Shown: positions 12,146-23,300 of the stretch, piece after piece | Position numbering within the stretch: the stretch's first letter is position 1 | Layout: each line of letters starts with the position of its first letter | NCBI RefSeq assembly: GCF_001949145.1 | Contig: NW_019091654.1 | Location: forward strand, 344,084 to 385,093 | From: Acanthaster planci | Lineage: Eukaryota > Echinodermata > Asteroidea > Valvatida > Acanthasteridae | DNA length: 41,010 bases | Direction of reading: 5' to 3' | Notes under the pieces: generated by a model | Told to the model about the DNA's origin: nothing | Databases searched by the model: none | Seen by the model: the letters and a program-made list of their open reading frames with translations, nothing else | Position numbers and translations under genes: made by a program

Positions 12146-12227
12146 TGCGATAATCGAAGTATTTTCAAGTCAACAATAGCATCGCTATTTCAGACGACGT
12201 GCAGTGGAAGTCGCCATATTTTCCAAC
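12146..12227. promoter_or_regulatory. Probable bidirectional promoter between RIC1 and a plus-strand transcript
   Basis: Only 82 bases separate the RIC1 start codon (minus) from a plus-strand ATG at 12228 that opens a phase-defined exon. The interval contains a gtcgccatattt element, which resembles a YY1-type CCAT core often found at animal start sites. No TATA box was seen. Transcription start sites are inferred, not observed. Confidence 0.45.
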
Positions 12228-12337
12228 ATGTCCAACCTGTCACTTGCGAATCCTAAGGTGGCCTTTGTAAAGATCAACATGATTGGTCATTTGGACCGCC
12301 GGCTCAATGTATACGCGAACTCAACATCCAATGGCAG
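12228..12337 (+). CDS. Candidate first exon, head-to-head with RIC1
   Basis: Open from an ATG for 36 codons plus two bases (starts MSNLSLANPKVAFVKINMIG) to the donor gtaact, so it ends in phase 2. It could join DYNLT5 exon 2 in frame at 23157. It could instead join the acceptor at 14184, where it would make an upstream reading frame overlapping the DYNLT5 start (see findings). I do not recognise the peptide. It could also be non-coding leader. Confidence 0.3.
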
Positions 12338-12383
12338 GTAACTTCACTTTAACTTTTGACAAAAAGATGCGTAGGGAAAAATA

Positions 12384-12412
12384 CAATTTAATGAAAGGAT
12401 TTCATTAAATTG
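12384..12412. repeat. Perfect 12-bp inverted repeat (hairpin)
   Basis: The arms caatttaatgaa and ttcattaaattg are perfect complements around a 5-base loop. It lies just inside the intron after the candidate exon at 12228. It is AT-rich and may be incidental. Confidence 0.6.
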
Positions 12413-12628
12413 ACATCTAATGTTCTCTTTTGTCCAAAAAGGGTTCCTTATTATTTCTACGAAGCACTTCTCGTTTGACTTTGCTTAATGTACTTATTAA
12501 GTCATTACCACCTTTTCAAATGTGTCTGAAGGGTCTAGAATATAGGCGGGGCATCACTGTAAGCGAAATTACCATATTGATGTTTATGCTAATTTAATCA
12601 ATTAACTGTCAAGACACCTGTCGATCAT

Positions 12629-12828
12629 TCTTGTGTACGGTTCCTACGATACAGAAAACGAAGCCGAGGTTACGCCGTTGGTGGCGCTGCATTTATGCTC
12701 CAGCATTAGCAACAGTCGAGAGAATTTACTGGGGAATATCGATCTTCGGGAAAACAGGAAACGCTGGCGTATTTATGATCTGCTGGGATTTCTTCACGAG
12801 CTAGGTCTTAATATGCACAACTGACCGG
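12629..12828 (+). other. Relatively GC-rich stretch ending in a consensus donor
   Basis: This stretch is less AT-rich than its flanks and runs into gaccg followed by gtaagttc, a good splice donor. An open frame from 12633 (63 codons, ends LHELGLNMHN) stops just before the donor. It could be a 5' non-coding exon of the plus-strand gene. I recognise no protein, and coding function is unlikely. Confidence 0.25.
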
Positions 12829-13096
12829 TAAGTTCAGAATTCCATGTTCTCAAAGTATTTTGTTTAATGATATAAAATTTAAAAAAAAAAGCTAAGCCAG
12901 TAAACATATGTACATGTATTGTCGGTAAACTGGACATCCTCGCCATGTCACGTTTGTCATGATTGTTCGATAATGTTGGACACATGGGAAATAAAACGTG
13001 CGGAGTTCCGTTGATGGGCGCGCAATCGGTCAATCGTTTTGTAGAATGTAAGATCTAACCACCATCAGCGGATCTTCTTTCTCATGTTTCTAATTC

Positions 13097-13689
13097 ATGG
13101 CTGTCAATGGCTGTGGCCGATTGAAAAAGAAAGTTAATGAATTGTTACTGAAGTCGGAGAATTTCCAAGCTTACAATAATACAAAATTCCATTCTGTTCT
13201 AGAAAATATACCTGATGTCATTCTTCTCCCGCACTCTAATGGAACGGGCTTCCCAAATTACTTGTGGAGGCTCATATCCCCTTATTAGAGTTCAAGCAAA
13301 TACTAGTTACTACTACTCACTAGCAAATGGGTCTCCAGTGGTAAACAGTAGGCTATTCTATCTATCATGCACTCCATCCAAGAACTGCCTATCCATTAAT
13401 GTGACTGAGTCGTCAAGTACATTTATATCAAGTTGGCACACCACCTGGAAAAAGAAGAAGAGGCTCTTTCCAACTTTGTCCAGTGATGTCAGACAACTTG
13501 ATCGTTTACAAACTGGATTCGGGACAACTTGAGCATGCAAGGCATAAATTTGACAGAGTGCGTCTCTCTATCAAAAATGGCAGTTCATCCTTTTTTGGAC
13601 ATTTTGTCAGGCCAATATCATTGAATATGTTCCCTTCCTGTCAAGGTTTCAAGTTAACACCCACCAGGTCATGGAGCAAACATTCCTAA
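13097..13689 (+). other. Cluster of overlapping open frames of unknown nature
   Basis: Three frames open in succession (13097-13288, 13215-13532, 13483-13689), each 60-105 codons. The peptides (e.g. KKKVNELLLKSENFQ, SYYYSLANGSPVVNSRLFYL) match nothing I know. They could be a decayed coding sequence with frameshifts or chance. No splice signals tie them to the DYNLT5 model. Confidence 0.2.
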
Positions 13690-14184
13690 AGCAAAGGATC
13701 CACTAGAGGCGTAAATATTATTCAGCCGAACTAGACATACAGTCCTTTTGTGGCTACTCACAACATGCAAAATTGTCAAATTTGTCTATTCCAACCTAAA
13801 ACACCTTTCAAAATTGGTCCAAGATGACTGCTTCATGGCTCAGTGTGAATGCTTAGGACTGGCAATGGAAGGAGGGACCACTGCCTCCCCCTCCCACTTT
13901 GTTGACTTGGGGTTAATGCCCTGTCCCCCCCCCCACCACTTTTGGCAGATCCTGTAATGGCTGATACCTGAATGGTCCCCCAACTTTGGAAATTATTCCC
14001 TTGTCGTTGTCGGTGAATACAAACCCCGAATGAGGACATCACATGCAGTCTTACACCGGATCCAAGTCAATCGAATCACCGAAAAGAAAAATTAAGATGT
14101 TTTTAACATTGGCTGTAAACTGCAGAAGAATCTTGACTGTTCATGTATGTCCATGTAAGGTGGTTGCGTTTGATTTTGTTTCAG

Positions 14185-14356
14185 GTCACGTTCACCAGTC
14201 TCCAGTAACATTAAACCTACAAAATATACCAAGCATGTCAGACAGGCAAGCCTCAGACATGGCTCGCAGCAAGGCAGCAAGACTGCTGAAGAGACACGGC
14301 AGTGCATCCTCGCTAATGAGCGGCAGTGAATATGGAGGAAGATACAAACATACCGG
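14185..14356 (+). CDS. DYNLT5: DYNLT5 first coding exon, copy 1
   Basis: Acceptor ttgtttcag ends at 14184 and donor gtgagt starts at 14357. Translation starts at the ATG at 14235 in a 40-codon segment (MSDRQASDM to YGGRYKHT) ending in phase 2. Bases 14185-14234 are leader. The full exon is 172 bp, not a multiple of three. Confidence 0.85.
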
Positions 14357-17300
14357 GTGAGTAGGTGGACTTTTCCAAATCTGGGAAGAGTTTCAATATC
14401 TTAATGTCTCAAGATTGTAACTGAAATAATGCATGATGGTAGCCCTAGGTACAATGTATAAATGAGTAAATAAATCTTTTCAGCACTTCAAGAGCTTTGT
14501 TGGAGTGAATGACTAACATTATCCACCCTTTTGGCATAAGAAGAGCAATCACAGTGATCAGTCGGTGTTTATTGCAAGTTATCCTTATTTGGACATCAAG
14601 CTTTTCTATTTCCAGGGAGATTACAGGTGCACTGTAGTATGAGTCATTGAATCCCTAATGTTTCCATTTTGTAAGCTCACCAAGTTACTTTGCATGACTT
14701 GAGTCAGATTGGCATAGTAGGGCTTTCCTGATTCCGAGGTTTTACCCAGAATATTCTCCTGGGGTTTTCCTCCCAACTCTAAAACTGTAACTGCTTCTCG
14801 TACTACTAGTACTAGTCTCCTTTCTCCAGATATGGGCGGTTTGGTGGCTGTATGAGGTGCCCTTGCATGCCTGAATTACACTATAACGTTTGTAAGTTAC
14901 GTTATATACCCGAGGACCTCCATGGAGAGCATTCCTGTAGCAGATTGAGGCCTACCCTCATTAAAAATGACAAATGAAATACGTCAGAGACACACCAAAG
15001 CATTTGGCGTTGTACATGTAGTGTAGTTTAGAGGCATATGTCTTCTTAGTTCAGGAAAGCAACAAAATTGCAGTCATTGAAAATCCCATTGTACAATGAA
15101 GCAATGCTTCGCGCTTGTTGGTGACGTGGGAGAGATCTGTTTCATCATGTCAGAAAAACACCTGTCTGTAGAAATGTTGTGCACAAGGGCACTTGGGTGT
15201 GCTTTGAAGACCTACTGTTGTGAGCTGCAAATCGTGGCTTATGGCTGCTGTCTCATGGGGTGGGTGTTTGCGTACAGTGGTTGCGTATGTGTTTTATTTT
15301 GTACCAATGTGCTCGTTGCAGACCCATATGTAGGAAGTTTTCCAGGATACAGTGTAGGTGATTGTTTTTGAAATTTGCAATTTCATGAAATGAGATCAAG
15401 TCTGTACTTGTTTTTTTTTTTACCGTAAAGTTCAATGTTAGTAAACCATTTGTATATACAAATAATTTTCCATTGATCAAATTGTATCAGCTGTTCGTGC
15501 AGGTCAAACATTTCTATATATGTTGAGCACAGGCTCGGTGTTTGAAAGTCGTGCTAGTTTCAATCCTTTTCCAGTTATTTCCTTTGTTTTCATTCTGTAA
15601 GCACCTTAAGTCAGTTTCCCTATATGTTAGTTTAGAGCGAACAAAAAATATGTATTTTGGGTGTTACTTGACTTTGTTTCAAACCGATAAAAAAGTATGG
15701 TGCCAACCGTAAAGCCTAATTTTTGTGTACACATTGGCAATTAGTATTTACCTANGCCACTCTTGGCAGATCCTGTAATGGCTGATACCTGAATGGTCCC
15801 CCAACTTTGGAAATTATTCCCCTATCGTTGACGCTCAGCTTCTTCTTTTCTTTGTGAATACAAACCCCGAATGAGGACATCACATGCAGTCTTACACCGG
15901 ATCCAAGTCAATCGAATCACCGAAAAGAAAAATTAAGATGTTTCTAACATTGGCTGTAAACTGCAGACGAATCTTGACCGTTCATGTATGTCCATGTAAG
16001 GTGGTTGCGTTTGATTTTGCTTCAGGTCACGTTCATCAGTCTCCAGTAACATTAAACCTACAAAATATACCAAGCATGTCAGACAGGCAAGCCTCAGACA
16101 TGGCTCGCAGCAAGGCAGCAAGACTGCTGAAGAGACACGGCAGTGCATCCTCGCTAATGAGCGGCAGTGAATATGGAGGAAGATACAAACATACCGGGTG
16201 AGTAGGTGGACTTTTCCGAATCTGGGAAGAGTTTCAAAATGACACTCTTAATGCCTCAAGATTGTAACTGAAATAATGCATGATGGTAGCCCTAGGTACA
16301 ATATATAAATGGGCAAATCAATCTTTCCAGCACTTCAAGAGCTTTGTGGGAGTACATGACTAACATTATCCACCCTACTGGCATAAGAAGAGCAATCACA
16401 GTGATCAGTCGGTGTTTATTGCAAGTTATCCTTATTTGGACATCAAGCTTTTCTATTTCCAGGGAGATTACAGGTGCACTGTAGTATGAGTCATTGAATC
16501 CGTAATGTTTCCATTTTGTAAGCTCACCAAGTTACTTTGCATGACTTGAGTCAAATTGACATAGCAGGGCTTTCCTGATTCCGAGGTTTTACCCAGAATA
16601 TTCTCCTGGGGTTTTCCTCCCAACTCTAAAACTGTAACTGCTTCTCATACTACTAGTACTAGTCTCCTTTCTCCAGATGTTGGCCGTTTGGTGGCTGTCT
16701 TAGGTGCCCTTGCATGCCTGAATTACATTATAACATTTGTAAGTTACGTTATATACCCGAGGACCTCCATGGAGAGCATTCCTGTAGCAGATTGAGGCCT
16801 ACCCTCATTAAAAATGACAAATGAAATACGTCAGAGACACACCAAAGCATTTGGCGTTGTACATGTAGTGTAGTTTAGAGGCATATGTCTTCTTAGTTCT
16901 CTTATTCAGTGTTCCTGAAACCAGGAAAGCAACAAAATTGCAGTCATTGAAAATCCCATTGTACGATGAAGCAATGCTTCGCGCTTGTTGGTGACGTGGG
17001 AGAGATCTGTTTCATCATGTCAGAAAAACACCTGTCTGTAGAAATGTTGTGCACAAGGGCACTTGGGTGTGCTTTGAAGACCTACTGTTGTGAGCTGCAA
17101 ATCGTGTCTTATGGCTGCTGTCTCATGGGGTGGGTGTTTGCGTACAGTGGTTGCGTATGTGTTTTATTTTGTACCAATGTGCTCGTTGCAGACCCATATG
17201 TAGGAAGTTTTCCAGGATACAGTGTAGGTGCATGTTTTTGAAATTTGCAATTTCATGAAATGAGATCAAGCCTGTACTTGTTTTTTTTTTTACCGTAAAG

Positions 17301-20300
17301 TTCACTGTTAGTAAACCATTTGTATATACAAATAATTTTCCATTGATCAAATTGTATCAGCTGTTCGTGCAGGTCAAACATTCCTATATATGTTGAGCAC
17401 AGGCACGGTGTTTGAAAGTCATGCAAGTTTCAATCCTTTTCCAGTTATTTCCTTTGTTTTCATTCTGTAAGCACCTTAAGTCAGTTTCCCTATATGTTAG
17501 TTTAGAGCGAACAAAAAATATGTATTTTGGGGGTTACTTGACTCAACTTGAAACATGATGAATAACTTTGTTTCAAACCGATAAAAAAGTATGGTGCCAA
17601 CCGTAAAGCCTAATTTTTGTGTACACATTGGCAATTAGTATTTACCTCNGATACCAGTGATTACACATGCTGACATTTATGCTGTTACTGATGAGTGCAC
17701 ACACACAAAGATTTATCCTTGTGCTACCCTGATATGGTTTGTTGAAAAATTCGAGCCAAAACGGAGAGGAACACAAAACATAGTCATCCGCTGGCCAACC
17801 CTTTTTTCAATCTAATAGGACACACAAACACTTTCTGTGTGGCCCAATGGAGAATTGACATCAACTGGGTGAAGAGTGTATTCGGAGTGTTGATTGATTT
17901 CCCTTCTCATGTAAATTGTTCTGCAGTGGTTTGGAAAGATGCATTATTAAATACGTTGCCATGCATGCAACAATTCTCATTGTCCCGCGTGGGGTAGATG
18001 CTTATTCGTATTTTATGACACTTTATATATATCCACCTCTTCTTTTGTAGTAACCGTGCTGTTCTAATGTATCAATATAACACATTGAATGACTCCCAGT
18101 ATTTTCCCTTGTAGACAAATGTAACATAAAGATGCTTGAAAATATGCTGCTGAGAATATTGATTTTTGCTCTGAGGTCTTTTTGTAGGAAGAAATCCTAT
18201 ACATGTAGCTCACATTGTCTGTAGCTTAGATAGTACAATCATTACAGAATTGATCGATCAAAGGTTGATGTCAAACCTTTTTGTTTACGCACAGGTTTAA
18301 TTGTGTAATAACGATTTTCAGTTTAAGTCTTAAGATAAGCCCCAACATGTTGGGTTCCTGCTTTGGTATCATTAAAGAATGGGAAATTTAAACAATTCTG
18401 CCAGCAATTTCTTGTGACAGTTTGAGGTGGCCTTTTGCTGTATTTCACAAGTCGGTCCATCTGAAGACTCGTTTGGGAGATACATGTAAATTCCTCAGAC
18501 TGCTTGACCAACTGCAATCATTTATTTATTCCTTTGGGCTCTTTAAGCCAGTTTCAAGCTGGAACTGTATAATTAATTAATGCATTGCCCCACAGTTTTG
18601 CCAAGTGAGGAGCCCACATAAAGAACCGCTACTGTAATATATAATTCATTTAAAAGTTGGGCTTGCTGTTTGTACACAAGTGTACCAAGAGGAAGCAAAT
18701 TTGCATGCCTTGAATAATATGGGCCAAATTCATTATTAATTGTGTTTGACGATGAGGGAGGTCGGTAGAGGTGGTTGAGAAGGCCAGTTTCCGCGATTAC
18801 GTCATTGTCACAGGAACAGGGTTTCGTGTAGCTCTCTCTCGGACCTTGCTCCTTCTCTTGGCACACGTCTCAGTCCTGTCTCTGCGCCATGTCTCAAGCA
18901 GCAGTGGTCACGTTTGCACCCGCCGCGCACTCTTTTTCCCGGCAGCGTGGGATCAAAAGTCGGCGGCGGCCCAGTGTGCCAGCACAGACTAATCGGCTGT
19001 CGGTCCAAAATGGCAAGGGAAGAACTGAGAGTCGAGTCAGGTTAGTTGAGGATTAGTTCAGCAACAGCTCAGTTGTTGAAACCAGTGTTACCGTAAGCAT
19101 GGTGAATTATGACACTTCATGGAAATTGCAGTAAAAAGCTTCATCTGAGTCAGTCTACATGGTCTTGGGTGATGATAACATACAAATGTACATGTGCATG
19201 TACTTCAAGAAAAATTAGAGAATGTTGCCTCTTTCTTGTATTGAATTTTTTTTTCATTGACCCCCTCATACTGAGAAGTGATGGCATATTATTTAAAATG
19301 ATGATGGAGCTGACGAAGGAAATTGTTTTGCATTATGTTCCAAGCATTCTCTTAGGTATCCATTCAAGATAGGGCGTCAGTAGTAATGTTTAATTTTTGA
19401 TCTCTATGCAAAAAGAAAAGGCTGATAAAATTTTAAAGCCTATCTGCGAAGGGTTCACTTTTATGCAAACAAAGTGTTCCACATCAATATCGTAACCCTC
19501 CAGTTCACACTAATCAACTAGCCATTAACCTCAATGTGTGCACTACTTAGCGTTGATACTATCTGCACTTTGGATGGCGATTTAGCTTAAGATCGGATTT
19601 TGATCGTTCTAATTAGAGACACATGAGAGATTGCTTTGAACAAATCTTTGGTCCTGACCTACCAAATGACTAGCAGAAGATGTGTGGTCAAACCTGAAAA
19701 GCTTATGTTGGGGACGACCTGTGTTTTCTGCCCAGTGTGTAGAATTGTAGGCCGACAGTGAGTGGTCGTAATTGGCACTAGTGTAATGAGCCAGACAGTG
19801 GCAGGTTTTTCCTACACGAACCCTGAAGTGGCGAATAATTTGGCGCACTGGTGTAATTAGTCATGGTCGCATAGAGCCTCAAGAGGCTCGTTGTCAGCTG
19901 GTTGCCAGGCTGTAGTCTCTCGCTGTGCCTTGAGGAAGCTCTGTCGTCATGACGTTCCAGCTTCAACGAAGCCGATGTATGACACTTCCGGCCCATACGG
20001 GCCTAACGATCAGATCGAGGGCCCATACCATTTCATTTCTGTCCAAACTCAGGAAAAGGTATTCTTTTATGGTTCTCCTTTCTCATGTTGTGTAATGTGC
20101 GTCAGTCGCCATTTTTTCCTGCCAATTGTAATGTTGACATACGTAGTTTCAACTTCAATCTTATTGCTCACTGTGCCAATGAAAACGTAGTTGTTTTTCA
20201 TTGTAATGATGCCTCATGTAATGAGATCTTATTTTAAAGAGCTCTCATGAAACTCATGTCAAGTGTCAAGCAGATGGTTGCTGAAATGTAATGATGCTTA

Positions 20301-23300
20301 AATAAAAGGCATGACTGAATATTTTGTATGGTACGTATATAGTGTTTCCTGGAAATAAGCCTCTTTAATTAGCAAATTAATTTGTTTTCTGTTAACCATT
20401 TCAATTAAGACTGTAAAGACTATATAAAACTGTAAAGGGATTTCATCCCTTTATACATGTACATGTAAATGTATATTTGTGAAAAAATTTTGAGACTGGT
20501 TATGTAGCTGAGATGTATGGATTTCATTATCTAAGTATTTTTTTTCAATTGGTTGAGAAAATTAACAGTTTCATCTATTTTTCACATGAACTGTTATGAA
20601 ACTTAATAAAAGGTCAGTTTTTTGTGTGTTCATGTTACACAGATTCATCACAGTTTTTACTAAGCAGCCTTGTGTCAGTTTTAATTCTAAAATATGTTGT
20701 TTTGTCCTTGAAATACCCTTGTGTGTATTTAGCTTTGTGTTTCTGTAGAATTATTGGAATTAGAGGAATTTTGAAAGTTGTCTTTATGATACACATGTAC
20801 TAAAGCTGGTGAAATTCAAACTTCTTTCTCAGGAATAACCACTGCAAAACACAGTGTCTTATCAAAATAATAAAATAATGGACCCAGAAACTAGTTTTGT
20901 TATGATTCCACAGTCCTGTACAGGTTATGCACATCTCATAAATTAGACCTGTTTATCCACAGGGTATTAATACTTGCTAGTCTGGTCTCATTAAGTGTAA
21001 GGAAACATGAGACATATACCTTAATGTGGTGCCATCGTAGTGGTGGTCTCTTCTGTAAAACTAGAAGTCTTTAGAACCTAGATTGAAATGACTGAATGAC
21101 TGGCATCTTTGTCCATGATGTAAGGCACGGTCCAGATTACAAAAAGTGAGGAGATCAAAAGAGATGATAAAATGAAAAGCTGTAAGAAAAATCACCCAAA
21201 CTTTGCATCCTTATCTCATTTTTCCTTGTATTCCTTTCGTGTACATCGGAAAAGCTCATTGGCCAGAAAGTTACCTCTTTTTTTGTATTTGCATATAACA
21301 AGCAGCCAATCGGTGATAGGCACCAACAGGAGCTGGGACATGATTTTACAAAGGAATAGTCTTGGCTCCTAGTTATGCGTTCAAGCCATTGTCACACTTG
21401 ATCAACAATGTGGGGAGTCTGGAAAGCGATGGCCATTGAGCATTTCCTTGGAATAATGGGAAAAAAACATTTAAGAGTATCTATAGGGACTGCATTCCAT
21501 GTTTAAATGGTTCCTTGCCATGTTACAATAACCATTACCGAGTACCAGCTGCAAGGGGTCTATAAATAGATGTAACACTGGAAAAAATGCTTCAGGATTT
21601 CCTATAGGACATATTGGGACTTAGAAAGGTAATTATTCAGATCCTCCAATATAAGCCAAGGACACCTTAGTCAAATGCATACATGTAGTGTAGCAATCAC
21701 ATGGTATTCTCATATCCAGAATCTTAGGCCGTGTCCGAATCACTTGGCTACGGCCGGAAATCACACACAACTCTATGGAAACTGGCTGTGGCCACTACCA
21801 TAGACTCGTGTGTAATTTCAAGCCGCAGCCAAGTGATTGGGACACGGTCTCTGTCGTGCTTTTCATTGGTTGAAAAATATGAATGAATACCAGAGAACAT
21901 CAAATATGCCAACCACTTAATATTTTTCTCCAAACATGGCTCAGAATTATAATCAGACTTAAGCAGTTCTCAGGACTTCTTTTGCTCTCTTGCTGTTCAC
22001 CATGACTGCTTTTAAATGTTTATTCCCAGCACAGGACAATTGCATTTGGGCTTGTGTAGCAAACCAAATAATAAACATAGAACATTGAACTCATTATAAA
22101 GCCATATTGAGGTAATCCAAACTTGGAAGCCGCAACTCCAGCGACACTCTTTTGCTTTTGCCCTTTGAAGTTCCAAAGTTCTGCTTGAATGTGTGTTTAA
22201 GGCATCACACACTTGCCTTTTGCCTCTTTGAAGGGGAATGCTGGCCATTATGTGTTTAACGGGGACCCCCAGGGAGCAGATAGGAGACAATTTCCAAATT
22301 TTGTTTTTTAAATACTATGTAGGTTTGCCAAAGCTTAGCAGTTAGCATTTTGATTTTTTTCAGTACAAGTCGCTTTTCACAGTTGAAGCCCTATTCCGAG
22401 TGCCTTACATATGCCAGTGTTCCCCATAACTTTGTTTTGGACTTCCACGTCAGTAACCATGGCGATGCTAAATTACAATTTTAGACTCAGAGTCAATTCT
22501 TTTCTGAATGCTGAATCACGCAAGCGGTAAGTAGTTGTAAACTTGTAACTTGTCAACTGAGAAGCAGACAGGCAACTTGACCCATTCATTCAGTTGTGAC
22601 AAAAGGCTGAAGACGATTGTGAATGTGAATATTTCCGGTAATGAAATGTCAAGTTTTTATTGCATATTTATCCATCACTAGTTACATTTATTTTTCATGG
22701 CTTGTAATTACTTATATATTGAGGAACATAATTAACATTTATCTGACACATTTGTGTCTGAACCAATTGCAGTGCACATGTATGGAATGCTTGAATCCCC
22801 CCCCCCATAGCTGGAACAAATTATTGAGAAAGAAAGGTCACACTGTTCCCAAAGATTGCAAAATTACTGTCTGACAAGCTTTTTTTTAGAAGGAAACAAC
22901 ATTTCAGGGTAAAAAGTAAAGTGTGACCAGGGACCATTCTGTAAATTTTCAGAGAGAAAGTTTGCGCGAAGGAAAACTCGACACCTTTCAGATTCAGTCG
23001 GTGCAAATATTCTGTCAACACTCTTTCTAAAAGTAATACTCAAATGACCTTGTGGGCCTTTGAGTTCCCCACAGCCATTTTTTTCATTTGATTATTTTCT
23101 TCTATCATTTATAATGTCCATTATATTTTGTGGATTTGCCATTTTTGTCTTCACAGCTCCGTCAGCACCGTCTCGTTTATGGACGAACCGGCGGACCCCA
23201 ACAAGCAAGGGTCGAGCGTCAAACTGGAGCCCACGTATCAGATGGAACCCACCAAGCGCTTTCCAGTCAACACGGTCAAAGACATCCTAGGCGAGGTGCT

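Larger units (their letters stand above)
13935..15754 (+). repeat. Tandem duplication, copy 1, carrying DYNLT5 first coding exon
   Basis: About 1.82 kb, repeated at 15756-17648 with only scattered substitutions and several indels of 2-28 bases. The first coding segment is identical in both copies at the protein level. It ends attagtatttaccta immediately before the single N at 15755. Most likely allelic sequence assembled twice; a real duplication is the alternative. Confidence 0.93.
15756..17648 (+). repeat. Tandem duplication, copy 2, carrying DYNLT5 first coding exon
   Basis: About 1.89 kb, starting near gccactcttggcagatcc. Insertions relative to copy 1 lie near 15829, 16238, 16898 and 17545. 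It ends just before the single N at 17649. The sequence following the N is unique within the window. Confidence 0.93.
17650..23156 (+). other. DYNLT5 intron 1, unique part
   Basis: Sequence between the second N and exon 2. It contains the candidate first exons at 18889, 19949 and 22459 and a palindromic MITE at 21727-21850. No other coding segment or RNA gene was seen. Confidence 0.7.

Noticed and set aside
14043-14360. Longer reading of the DYNLT5 first exon starting MQSYTGSKSIESPK
   Set aside because: The upstream part runs through a clear acceptor (ttgtttcag) and differs between the two duplicate copies. The conserved start is the internal ATG at 14235.
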